This document shows positions 55,037-63,455 of a stretch of DNA of 64,000 bases, piece after piece. The stretch is taken from assembly GCF_003194605.1 (NCBI RefSeq), contig NZ_QHKY01000007.1, positions 62,001 through 126,000 on the forward strand. Reading direction: 5' to 3'. A model generated the notes under the pieces. That model did not search any database. It saw nothing but the letters and a program-made list of their open reading frames with translations, and was not told the origin of the DNA. The first letter of the stretch is position 1, and every line of letters begins with the position of its first letter. Source of the stretch: Nocardioides gilvus (GTDB taxonomy: Bacteria > Actinomycetota > Actinomycetes > Propionibacteriales > Nocardioidaceae). The translations under genes were made by a program, and so were the position numbers.

Positions 55037-56022
55037 TGGTTGGCACTCCTCAGGGCTTCCAGGTTGGCGCGCATCAGGGAGAAGTAGTCCCCTTCGCCGG
55101 CCTTCGTCAAGCCTTCGACGGGGTCGAGGACAGCAACCTCGATGCCCTCGTCCGCGGCCAGCTGCTCGGTGAGCTTGGTGGGAGCCAATGTCTCGGTGAA
55201 GATCGTGGTGATCTCCTCCTCCTCGATCACCTCGGCCAGGTGGCGCAGACCCGCCGGAGTCGGCTCCGCTCCCGGCGAGAGCCCGGCCACGGGTTCGAAT
55301 GTGAGCCCGTAGCGCCGCAGGTACCCGAACGCGTCGTGACTGACCACCACGGTCGTCCGCTCGCAGGAGGCGAGTCGCTCGACGTACTCCCGGTCCAACG
55401 CCGTGAGGTCGTCGCGCAGCTCTTCGGCGGCGCGGGTGAATTCGTCTGCGTGCTCCGGTGCGATCTCACCGAGCTCCGCGGCCACTGCCTCGCCCAGGTC
55501 GGCCATGAGGAGGGGGTCGAGCCAGAAGTGGGGATCCTCGTCGCCGTGGTCGTGACCCTCATGGCCCTCGTCCTCATGGCCCTCGTCCTCATGGCCCTCG
55601 TCGCCGTGCCCCTCGTCGTCGTGCCCCTGGTCGTCGTGGTCCTCCTCGTGCTCGTGCACCGGCAGGTAGGTGATCACGTCGCCCACGTCGAGCACCGCTC
55701 CGGATGCGTTGGCCTTCACCGAGCTGGCCACCGAGGGTTGGAAGCTGCCGCTGTGCAGCACCAGGTCCGCAGAGCTCAGCTCGGCGGTGTTGGCCAGGGA
55801 GAGCTCGGCGTCGTGGGCGTCCTGCCCGGGGCGGGTCAGGTCCGTGACCCGGACGTGGTCGCCGCCGATCTGCTCGGCCGTCCAGGCCAGGGGATAGAAG
55901 CCGGCCGTCACCGAGATGGTGCCCTCGGTCACGGGATCGTCCTCCAGCGCTGCGCACCCGCTGGCAAGCAGGGCGGTGGCGGTCAGGACGGCGAGGGGAG
56001 CAAGGCGGTGACGGAGCTGCAT
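55030..56022 (-). CDS. znuA: Zinc ABC transporter substrate-binding lipoprotein
   Basis: 330 residues. The signal peptide ends with the lipobox LLASGC (Cys 23), giving a lipid-anchored extracytoplasmic receptor. Cluster A-I features: TAGFYPLAWTAEQIGGDHVR, LHSGSFQPSV, DPHFWLDPLL and VVSHDAFGYL supply the zinc-binding His residues. A His/Asp/Glu loop (about 140-180: HEHEEDHDDQGHDDEGHGDE, then a GHEDE tandem) is the usual ZnuA metal-scavenging loop, here long. ATG 56022 is chosen because GAGAAT lies 7 bp before it and a -35-like TTGAAA at 17-bp spacing. ATG 56031 is in frame but inside the Zur box. Confidence 0.95.
   Translation of the reverse strand: MQLRHRLAPLAVLTATALLASGCAALEDDPVTEGTISVTAGFYPLAWTAEQIGGDHVRVTDLTRPGQDAHDAELSLANTAELSSADLVLHSGSFQPSVASSVKANASGAVLDVGDVITYLPVHEHEEDHDDQGHDDEGHGDEGHEDEGHEDEGHEGHDHGDEDPHFWLDPLLMADLGEAVAAELGEIAPEHADEFTRAAEELRDDLTALDREYVERLASCERTTVVVSHDAFGYLRRYGLTFEPVAGLSPGAEPTPAGLRHLAEVIEEEEITTIFTETLAPTKLTEQLAADEGIEVAVLDPVEGLTKAGEGDYFSLMRANLEALRSANQC
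55561..55635 (-). repeat. 15-bp coding tandem repeat in znuA (GHEDE)
   Basis: Five in-frame 15-bp units, the first two identical (ATGGCCCTCGTCCTC on the plus strand at 55561-55575 and 55576-55590), the rest diverged. They encode the zinc loop and could vary in copy number. Confidence 0.85.
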
Positions 56023-56036
56023 GAGAACCATTCTCA
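56022..56036 (-). promoter_or_regulatory. Zur box 1 (overlaps znuA -10 and start)
   Basis: TGAGAACCATTCTCA on the plus strand, a 7-1-7 palindrome matching the actinobacterial Zur-box pattern TGAnAAnnATTnTCA. It contains the -10-like GAGAAT (56030-56035 on the minus strand). Confidence 0.85.
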
Positions 56037-56042
56037 CACGAG

Positions 56043-56057
56043 TGAGAATGGTTTTCA
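56043..56057 (-). promoter_or_regulatory. Zur box 2 (overlaps znuA -35)
   Basis: TGAGAATGGTTTTCA, the second palindrome, covering the -35-like TTGAAA (56053-56058 read on the minus strand). With box 1 it makes a perfect larger dyad: 12-bp arms (56026-56037 and 56042-56053) around ACGA. Confidence 0.82.
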
Positions 56058-56082
56058 AAAGCAGGTCGGGCGCCCCCGGGCC

Positions 56083-56088
56083 TAGGCT
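56083..56088 (+). promoter_or_regulatory. Putative -10 hexamer for the ABM-family gene
   Basis: TAGGCT, 6 bp before GTG 56095. Zur box 2 would lie about 38-52 bp upstream of this start. Confidence 0.5.
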
Positions 56089-56094
56089 GCTCGG

Positions 56095-56415
56095 GTGATC
56101 GTCATCAACAGATTCTGCGTTCCGCTCGCCGAGGGTGAGGCCTTTCGCGAGTCGATCCAGGCCGCCCACCTCGCCCTGTCCGCGCAGCGGGGTTTCGTCG
56201 ACGGAACCATCGGCCGCAACCTGGACGACCCATCGCTGTGGGTCCTGCACACCCAGTGGTCCAACGTGGGTTCCTACCGTCGGGCACTCTCCGCGTACGA
56301 CGTGAAGGTCACGGCTGTGCCCGTGCTCAGTCGGGCGCTCGACGAGCCCAGCGCCTACGAACCGGTGATCCCTGGAGCCACCCTGAATGAGTTCGACGCG
56401 CGCTCGTTAGGCTGA
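56095..56415 (+). CDS. Antibiotic biosynthesis monooxygenase (ABM)-like small protein
   Basis: 106 residues. The ferredoxin-like alpha+beta fold is suggested by [20 protein letters not shown], then [20 protein letters not shown], and [20 protein letters not shown], with the Trp/Trp-containing strand of dimeric ABM proteins. Members range from quinol monooxygenases to heme-degrading proteins, and no active-site Asn/Trp/His set lets me choose. It is divergent from znuA with 72 bp between the starts, and its leaderless promoter lies beside the Zur boxes. It could therefore be zinc-responsive, but that is inference. Confidence 0.75.
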   Translation: MIVINRFCVPLAEGEAFRESIQAAHLALSAQRGFVDGTIGRNLDDPSLWVLHTQWSNVGSYRRALSAYDVKVTAVPVLSRALDEPSAYEPVIPGATLNEFDARSLG

Positions 56416-56423
56416 GTCATTCC

Positions 56424-56444
56424 AGGTCGGCAGCCAGCCGACCT
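56424..56444 (+). promoter_or_regulatory. Hairpin upstream of the glyS ribosome-binding site
   Basis: AGGTCGGC (56424-56431) pairs with GCCGACCT (56437-56444), a perfect 8-bp stem with a 5-nt loop, ending just before the glyS SD AGCAGGAG. It may be the terminator of the ABM gene or part of a glyS leader. Confidence 0.6.
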
Positions 56445-56462
56445 CTGCAGCAGGAGTACCCC

Positions 56463-57872
<1,410 letters not shown>

Positions 57873-57888
57873 GCAGCGCTGGCACGAG

Positions 57889-57914
57889 CCGCGTGGCAAA
57901 ATTTTGCCACGCGG
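57889..57914. terminator. 26-bp perfect palindrome after glyS
   Basis: CCGCGTGGCAAAA followed directly by TTTTGCCACGCGG, a two-fold dyad without interruption, 16 bp after the glyS stop. As RNA it would form a 10-bp stem with an AAATTT loop. It is most likely the glyS terminator. Confidence 0.75.
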
Positions 57915-57971
57915 TGGGGTACGTCGCACCAGTTCGCTTCCGGGCAGGGCAAGGGCGTGTCATTCTCGATC

Positions 57972-59048
57972 ATGGACAGGACCTGGCGAACGACGGCGGT
58001 GCGAGTGGCCTCGCTGGCCACCGTCGCCGCGGTTATGGCGATGGGTCCGGGCACGACTGCTGCGGGGGCGGTGGAACACCCCGACCCGCGCACCTTGGCC
58101 CGAGGCGCCGACGCTGGGTTGCCGTACCTCCAGGACGACAAGATCCACGCGAAGGGCCGTGCCACTCCCGTCGAGGTTCCGCACGACGGTGAGCGCCAGG
58201 TCCTGCTGGGCCGCTCCGGCAAGGATCGACTGGTCGCCTCCGGCAAGGACGGGGTCATCTCGGTGCACCGGATACGTCGAGGGCGTTCCCCCGAGCTGGT
58301 CCCACAGGGTCGGGACGACTACAAGCCGACGAAGAACCTGGGTGTCCTCCTCTCGCGGGGCGGGACACGACTCGTGTGGACCGAGTTCCCTCGCTACGGC
58401 TCCACGACGCAGGTGCGCCGGGTCAGCGACGGGTACCTCTTCGAGGACGACGGCGAGCCCGAGATCTTCACCTCCGGCCTCCCCTTCGACGCAGCCGGGA
58501 GTCGGGTGTTGATCGAGGGCAGCGTCGACGGCGAGGACGGAGGCGAGACGGGTGGCACGGCTGTCTGGCGCCCCGGTGTCGACCTGCGAGTGGTCCACTA
58601 CCGGGGGATCTCCGGTGGCTTCATCACTCGTGACGTGATGTTCCTGGAGCAGGGATGGCGCCGCTACGGCCCGACCTCGATCTCCGACCCCGGGACGCCT
58701 GCGTGGTCCGACCGGTTCACCCCGCTCGACTTGGCCCCGAACGGCAGGCGCGTGCTCGGGGTCGCGACCACACAGCTGCGGGGCAGGGACGTGCTGCAGG
58801 TGCGACGGATGCGCGACGGCAAGGTGCTGCGCTCGTGGACCTTCGGCCGGGCGGCGGTGATGGGGGAGCCGGCCTTCGGTCAGGAGCAGACGGCCAGGTT
58901 CGAGACGGATGCCAGAGTGGTCTTCGAGGTGAGCCGGGCGGGACGCTCCGCCCTGGTGCGGTGCCGGGTCCGAGGTGAGTGCCGGCGCGCCTCGCGTCTG
59001 GGTGGGCCGATCTCCTTCGGCCGCGAGAGGTTCGTGTGGACCTCCTGA
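57972..59048 (+). CDS. Secreted beta-propeller-like protein, unknown
   Basis: 358 residues from ATG 57972 (GTG 57957 would add five residues). The N-terminus MDRTWRTTAVRVASLATVAA is a signal peptide with cleavage near TTAAGA-VE. The mature part is made of repeating short blocks of the type DGVISVHRIRRG, GTRLVWTEFPRYGSTTQVRR and LRVVHYRGISGG, compatible with a beta-propeller of TolB/WD type, ending in FGRERFVWTS. No catalytic motif is recognised. Between glyS and dusB it stands alone, with its own upstream region. Extracytoplasmic; function not assignable. Confidence 0.7.
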   Translation: MDRTWRTTAVRVASLATVAAVMAMGPGTTAAGAVEHPDPRTLARGADAGLPYLQDDKIHAKGRATPVEVPHDGERQVLLGRSGKDRLVASGKDGVISVHRIRRGRSPELVPQGRDDYKPTKNLGVLLSRGGTRLVWTEFPRYGSTTQVRRVSDGYLFEDDGEPEIFTSGLPFDAAGSRVLIEGSVDGEDGGETGGTAVWRPGVDLRVVHYRGISGGFITRDVMFLEQGWRRYGPTSISDPGTPAWSDRFTPLDLAPNGRRVLGVATTQLRGRDVLQVRRMRDGKVLRSWTFGRAAVMGEPAFGQEQTARFETDARVVFEVSRAGRSALVRCRVRGECRRASRLGGPISFGRERFVWTS

Positions 59049-59086
59049 GGGCTCACGCCTGATTTGGGTCACCCGATCGACCGGCG

Positions 59087-59092
59087 GACAAT
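59087..59092 (+). promoter_or_regulatory. Putative -10 hexamer for dusB
   Basis: GACAAT, 6 bp before ATG 59099, with no SD. Confidence 0.4.
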
Positions 59093-59098
59093 GGCTCC

Positions 59099-60256
59099 AT
59101 GGTGCTTGCCCCGTCCGCTGCTCTGCCCACCGAACTCGTGCTGGGCAACGTCCGCGTGGAGACGCCCGTGGTCCTTGCTCCGATGGCAGGCATCACCAAT
59201 GCCGCCTATCGCCGTCTCTGCGCCGAGCAGGGAGCGGGACTCTACGTCTGCGAGATGATCACTTCGCGCGGCCTGGTCGAGGGCGACGAGCACACCAAGC
59301 AGATGCTGGTCTTCGACGAGCTGGAGACGGTGCGGTCGGTCCAGCTCTACGGCACCGACCCGAAGTACGTCGGACTTGCCGCGGAGATCCTCTGCAACGA
59401 GTACGGGGTCGCCCACGTGGACCTCAACTTTGGCTGCCCCGTCCCCAAGGTCACCCGCAAGGGCGGTGGGGGAGCGTTGCCCTGGAAGCGCGGCCTGCTG
59501 GCCCAGGTGCTCGAGGCCGCCGTCGCGGCGACGGCCAAGTACGACGTTCCGCTGACCATCAAGACCCGGCTGGGCCTCGACCTGGACCACCTGACCTACC
59601 TCGACGCAGGGAGGATCGCGCAGGAGTCCGGGGCAGCGGCCATCGCACTCCACGGACGTACGGTCGAGCAGGCCTACTCCGGTGTCGCCGACTGGGAGGC
59701 CATCGCCGAGCTCGTGCAGTCCGTGGACATCCCGGTGCTGGGCAACGGAGACATCTGGGAGGCCAAGGACGCGGTCCGGATGGTCGAGCAGACGGGCGTG
59801 GCAGGAGTGGTCATCGGCCGCGGGTGTCTCGGTCGCCCGTGGCTCTTCCGCGACCTGGCGGCTGCCTTCTCCGGGACCCCGAGCGAGACCGTGCTGCCGA
59901 CGCTGGGCGAGGTCACGGTGATGATGCGCCGCCATGCCGAGCTGTTGAGCGAGCACATGGGTGAGGAACGCGGCTGCAAGGAGTTCCGCAAGCACATCTC
60001 CTGGTACCTCAAGGGCTTCGGAGCCGGTGGCCGGCTGAGGCAGTCCCTGGGCCTGGTGGACACGCTCTCCACCCTGGACACGCTGTTGGCGGAGCTGGAC
60101 CCGACAGAACCGTTTCCCACCTCCGAGCTGGGCGCGCCGCGGGGGCGTCAGGGGGCGCCGCGCAAGCGGGTCGTCCTGCCCGAGGGCTGGCTCGACGACC
60201 AGGACGGCCGTGGCATGCACGTGCAGGAGGACGCAAACGAGGTCAGCGGGGGGTGA
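59099..60256 (+). CDS. dusB: tRNA-dihydrouridine synthase
   Basis: 385 residues. An FMN-dependent reductase that converts uridines in the tRNA D-loop to dihydrouridine. LAPMAGITNAAYRRLCAEQG is the FMN-barrel start. VQLYGTDPKYV and the catalytic Cys 113 in HVDLNFGCPVPKVTRKGGGG follow. LTIKTRLGLD and ALHGRTVEQAYSG then GNGDIW and IGRGCLGRPWLF complete the fold. Actinobacterial Dus enzymes are of the DusB/A-like kind, so the specific position is not certain. The C-terminal ~40 residues are basic and Gly/Arg-rich. No neighbour forms an operon with it. Confidence 0.95.
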   Translation: MVLAPSAALPTELVLGNVRVETPVVLAPMAGITNAAYRRLCAEQGAGLYVCEMITSRGLVEGDEHTKQMLVFDELETVRSVQLYGTDPKYVGLAAEILCNEYGVAHVDLNFGCPVPKVTRKGGGGALPWKRGLLAQVLEAAVAATAKYDVPLTIKTRLGLDLDHLTYLDAGRIAQESGAAAIALHGRTVEQAYSGVADWEAIAELVQSVDIPVLGNGDIWEAKDAVRMVEQTGVAGVVIGRGCLGRPWLFRDLAAAFSGTPSETVLPTLGEVTVMMRRHAELLSEHMGEERGCKEFRKHISWYLKGFGAGGRLRQSLGLVDTLSTLDTLLAELDPTEPFPTSELGAPRGRQGAPRKRVVLPEGWLDDQDGRGMHVQEDANEVSGG

Positions 60257-60259
60257 ACG

Positions 60260-60288
60260 GGCGTTCCGGGTCGGACGAGGTGAACGCC
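60260..60288 (+). terminator. Hairpin downstream of dusB
   Basis: GGCGTTC (60260-60266) pairs with GAACGCC (60282-60288), with a GC-rich 15-nt loop, 4 bp after the dusB stop. Confidence 0.45.
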
Positions 60289-60427
60289 ATCCCGACGCGG
60301 AATGAGAATCTGTTCACGATTGGTCATCTGGCGGGTCGGATGTGCTTGACTCTCTGATCGTGCCGGGGGCTGAAGATCCCGGTTCGAAGTTCGACCATCT
60401 GTCAGCAAACAGCAAAGGATCAACGCT

Positions 60428-61342
60428 GTGGCTCAGCATCGCCACAAGCGGGAGACCAATGCCCGCGTTCTACATCGCGTCGCCCTCGTGGCGGCGCCGC
60501 TCGCAGTCCTCGCCACCGTCTCTGCGGTGACTCTCGGTGTCCTCTCCCAGGAGCCCGCCCAGGACCAAGGCCTCCTCGCCAACCAGGACCGTTCCGCGCA
60601 GGTCGAGGCCAAGGTCGCAGACCGGAAACTCTCTGCGGTCTCCCGCAGCAACGGCCGGACCACCAAGGATGCGAAGAAGAGCGCGAAGAGCGACAAGAAG
60701 GACGCCGCGAGCGACAAGAAGGCCGAGGCCGCTGCGCTGGCGGCTCGCGAGTTGAAGGTGACGCGCTCCGCGGTTCGCTCCGCTGACACCAAGCGCTGGG
60801 TCACCGCTGACCTCAACCTCTGGACGAGTTCCAAGGGTGGCGAGAAGGTGGGCGTGCTCGAGGCGGGTGCGCGCGTCCTGGTCACCGGCCGGGAGGCCGA
60901 TGGCCGGGTCGAGGTCGCCGTCGACGGCAAGTCCCGGTGGGTCACCCCCGGCTACCTCGCAGCCAAGAAGCCAGCAGCAGAGCCGGAGGTGGGCGGCACC
61001 TGCAGCAACGGCACCTCGGTGCCCTCGAACCTCAGCCCCAACGTGATCGCCGTGCACCGTGCGGTGTGCGCGGCGTTCCCGAGCATCCGTTCCTACGGCA
61101 CGTGGCGCAATGACGGGGAGCACGGCCAGGGCCGGGCCATCGACGTCATGGTCAGCGGCGCGCTGGGCTGGGAGATCGCGAACTTCCTGCGGGCCAACGC
61201 CGGCAAGCTCGGCGTCGACTACCTGATCTACTCCCAGAAGATCTGGTCGACGGATCGGGCCGGCGACGGATGGCGTGGCATGTCGGACCGTGGTTCGACC
61301 ACTGCCAACCACTACGACCACGTGCACGTCACCGTCCGCTGA
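60428..61342 (+). CDS. Exported SH3b/peptidase-fold cell-wall protein
   Basis: 304 residues. A basic start MAQHRHKRETNARVLHRVAL and a hydrophobic segment (~22-42) make a signal anchor or signal peptide. Then come a Lys/Asp/Ala-rich linker with DKKDAASDKKAE, an SH3b domain (~115-180: ADLNLWTSSKGGEKVGVLEA) and a C-terminal domain (~195-304) with SPNVIAVHRAVCAAFPSIRS, GTWRNDGEHGQGRAIDVMVS and NHYDHVHVTVR. The latter is like D-Ala-D-Ala carboxypeptidase/Hedgehog-type zinc proteins (H...D...H set) found in ARB_07466-like secreted proteins. Cell-wall hydrolysis or binding is plausible, unproven. The SD AAAGGA fits GTG 60428. Confidence 0.82.
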   Translation: MAQHRHKRETNARVLHRVALVAAPLAVLATVSAVTLGVLSQEPAQDQGLLANQDRSAQVEAKVADRKLSAVSRSNGRTTKDAKKSAKSDKKDAASDKKAEAAALAARELKVTRSAVRSADTKRWVTADLNLWTSSKGGEKVGVLEAGARVLVTGREADGRVEVAVDGKSRWVTPGYLAAKKPAAEPEVGGTCSNGTSVPSNLSPNVIAVHRAVCAAFPSIRSYGTWRNDGEHGQGRAIDVMVSGALGWEIANFLRANAGKLGVDYLIYSQKIWSTDRAGDGWRGMSDRGSTTANHYDHVHVTVR

Positions 61343-61357
61343 CCAACCGGTGAGCAC

Positions 61358-61792
61358 TTGAACAGCCCCGCTGTCGAACCCCCTTGGCGGGCGGCATCCT
61401 TGGTCTTCGCCGGCGGAGCCGTCGGATCCCTGATCCGCTACGGCGTCTCCTTGGCGTTCCCGCGCGATGGGCTCGTCCCGTGGGACGTCGTCCTCGTCAA
61501 CACCGTGGGCGCCCTCCTGCTCGGAGCGTTGGTGGGCTGGCTCGGTCGGGCGGCCGGCCCGACCTCCAGCGTCCGGGCCCGCCACCAGAGGTTGCTGTGG
61601 GGCACCGGAGCCCTGGGCGGTTTCACCACCTACAGCGCACTCGCCCTCGGAGCCGTCGACCTCGTCCGCGATGACCGTGCGCTCGCCGCGATGCTCCTTG
61701 CTGTCGGATCGGTGGCCGTCGGGTTGGCGGCCTGCGGAGCAGGCCTCGCCCTGGGTTCGCTCGCGGCGCGGGGAAGAGCGCGGGCGTCGTGA
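61358..61792 (+). CDS. crcB: Fluoride ion channel CrcB/Fluc, first subunit
   Basis: 144 residues. Four TM helices. The family signatures are GGAVGSLIRYGVSL (about 20-33), VNTVGALLLGALVGW and GTGALGGFTTYSALALG. Fluc channels export fluoride passively as dual-topology or paired subunits. The start is TTG 61358 (GGTGAG upstream); no ATG is near. Its last bases GTGA overlap the second copy, so both are made together. Confidence 0.94.
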   Translation: MNSPAVEPPWRAASLVFAGGAVGSLIRYGVSLAFPRDGLVPWDVVLVNTVGALLLGALVGWLGRAAGPTSSVRARHQRLLWGTGALGGFTTYSALALGAVDLVRDDRALAAMLLAVGSVAVGLAACGAGLALGSLAARGRARAS

Positions 61793-62178
61793 CGGAGACC
61801 TTGGTGCTCGCCCTGGCGATCTCGGTCGCGGGCGGTCTCGGAGCCGCGGCCCGGTACACGGTCGACCGGATGGTGGAGCGATCCACGGCCAGCGGCCGAT
61901 GGGGCACCTTCGTCGTCAACGTCTCCGGCTCGTTCGCGCTGGGTCTGGTCGTGGGCCTGGTGCCGGCAGACCCCTGGGTCGCCGTCCTGGGGACCGGTCT
62001 CCTCGGTGGCTACACGACGTTCAGCACCGCCATGCTGCAGGTGGTGCAGGGGGCTGGCGAGCGCGTTGCCGGGCGCGCGACGCGTGCGGGTCTGCTCGCC
62101 GCTGCGATGCTGCTGGCCTGCGTGGCGGCGGCGGGGCTCGGCGTGCTGCTGACCATTCTCGTCGGCGGTGGCCGGTAG
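61789..62178 (+). CDS. crcB: Fluoride ion channel CrcB/Fluc, second subunit
   Basis: 129 residues. AGGLGAAARYTVDRM, VVNVSGSFALGLVVG and GLLGGYTTFSTAMLQ mirror the first copy. In species with two adjacent copies, the pair forms a heterodimer with opposite topology. GTG 61789 overlaps the upstream gene by 4 bp. No fluoride (crcB) riboswitch is recognisable before either copy. dgt starts 12 bp downstream. Confidence 0.93.
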   Translation: MTETLVLALAISVAGGLGAAARYTVDRMVERSTASGRWGTFVVNVSGSFALGLVVGLVPADPWVAVLGTGLLGGYTTFSTAMLQVVQGAGERVAGRATRAGLLAAAMLLACVAAAGLGVLLTILVGGGR

Positions 62179-62189
62179 CGTCGGCGGCA

Positions 62190-63455
62190 ATGGAGCACTT
62201 GTACGACGACCACGCGCGCGAGCGCATCGTCCCGGAACCCCCCAAGCGTGTCGACGCCCCTGTGCGGATGGCCTTCGAACGTGACCGCGCCCGGGTCGTC
62301 CATGCGGCCTCGACCCGGCGGCTCGCCGCCAAGACCCAGGTCATGGGGCCGCAGACAGACGACTTCGTGCGCAACCGACTTACCCACAGTCTCGAGGTTG
62401 CCCAGGTGGCCCGTGACCTGGCGCGCGCGCTCGGTTGCCACCCGGACATCACCGAGACCGCCGCGTTGGCGCACGACCTGGGTCACCCCCCGTTCGGTCA
62501 CAACGGGGAGCGTGTGCTCGACGAGTTGAGCCAGGAGTGCGGCGGCTTCGAGGGCAACGCCCAGACGCTGCGGCTGTTGACCCGGTTGGAGTCGAAGACG
62601 TTCGACGCGGCCGGTGACAGTGTCGGCCTCAATCTCACCCGGGCGACCCTGGATGCCTGCACGAAATATCCGTGGGCGCGCGTCGGCAGTGTTCCCCCCT
62701 CCGGCACCCACGGGGACGGAACGCCGCGCACCACGATGAAGTTCGGTGTCTACGACGACGACCGACCGGTCTTCGACTGGATGCGGGTCCCGGGGGTCGG
62801 TCGGGCCCAGTGCCTCGAGGCGCAGGTGATGGACCTCGCTGACGACGTGGCCTACTCCGTGCACGACGTCGAGGACGGCGTCGTCGCCGGCAAGATCGAC
62901 CTGACCCGCATCGATCGGGCAGGCGTCTGGCAGACCGTACGAGACTGGTACCTGCCCGGGGCAGACGACGACCGGCTCGATGAGGTCCTCCGCGCTCTGC
63001 AGGCGCAGGAGAGCTGGCTCGGGACGCGGTACGACGGGGGCCGGCGCGGTCTGGCAGCCCTGAAGAACCTCACGAGCGACCTCATCGGCAGGTTCTGCGG
63101 AAGCGTCCAGGAGGCCACGTTCGCCACCGGCGAAGGCCCGTTCGTGCGCTATTCAGGGGCGGTGGTGGTGCCGGAGCAGACCCGTCTCGAAATCGCGGTG
63201 CTCAAGGGGATCGCCGCGCACTACGTGATGGCCACCGACGACCGGGTGGACCTGATGGTGCGTCAACGCGAGCTGCTGGCGGAGTTGGTGGAGGAGCTGA
63301 GCCGTCGTGGACCGGACGGGTTGGATGCCGCCTTCACCGAGGACTGGCACGCAGCGGCCGACGACGCGGGCCGGCGTCGGGTGGTGATCGACCAGGTCGC
63401 CTCTCTCACCGACGCCAGTGCCGTGTCGCGACACTCCGCCCTGGTCAAGGCCTAA
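62190..63455 (+). CDS. dgt: Deoxyguanosinetriphosphate triphosphohydrolase-like protein
   Basis: 421 residues. An HD-domain metal hydrolase that cleaves dNTPs to deoxynucleoside and triphosphate, controlling dNTP pools. The active-site set is NRLTHSLEVAQVA (H66), AALAHDLGHPPFGHNGE (H95, D96, H99, H104) and the later Asp in LADDVAYSVHDVED. ATG 62190 has TAGCGT 8 bp upstream. The TAA stop interlocks with the TAG of the convergent membrane-protein gene (CTAA). All metal ligands are intact. Confidence 0.93.
   Translation: MEHLYDDHARERIVPEPPKRVDAPVRMAFERDRARVVHAASTRRLAAKTQVMGPQTDDFVRNRLTHSLEVAQVARDLARALGCHPDITETAALAHDLGHPPFGHNGERVLDELSQECGGFEGNAQTLRLLTRLESKTFDAAGDSVGLNLTRATLDACTKYPWARVGSVPPSGTHGDGTPRTTMKFGVYDDDRPVFDWMRVPGVGRAQCLEAQVMDLADDVAYSVHDVEDGVVAGKIDLTRIDRAGVWQTVRDWYLPGADDDRLDEVLRALQAQESWLGTRYDGGRRGLAALKNLTSDLIGRFCGSVQEATFATGEGPFVRYSGAVVVPEQTRLEIAVLKGIAAHYVMATDDRVDLMVRQRELLAELVEELSRRGPDGLDAAFTEDWHAAADDAGRRRVVIDQVASLTDASAVSRHSALVKA

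Noticed and set aside
55561..55635. Short tandem repeats as a CRISPR-like array
   Set aside because: 15-bp units without spacers, fully in frame with znuA and encoding its zinc loop.
60303..60316. TGAGAATCTGTTCA upstream of the SH3b/peptidase-fold gene as a third Zur box
   Set aside because: Only a partial dyad with poor match in the right half compared with the two boxes at znuA. No zinc link of the downstream gene.
60257..60427. c-di-AMP (ydaO) riboswitch before the cell-wall protein gene
   Set aside because: Such genes often carry one in actinobacteria, but I do not see the conserved GGGGAA-type junction sequences or the two-fold architecture here.
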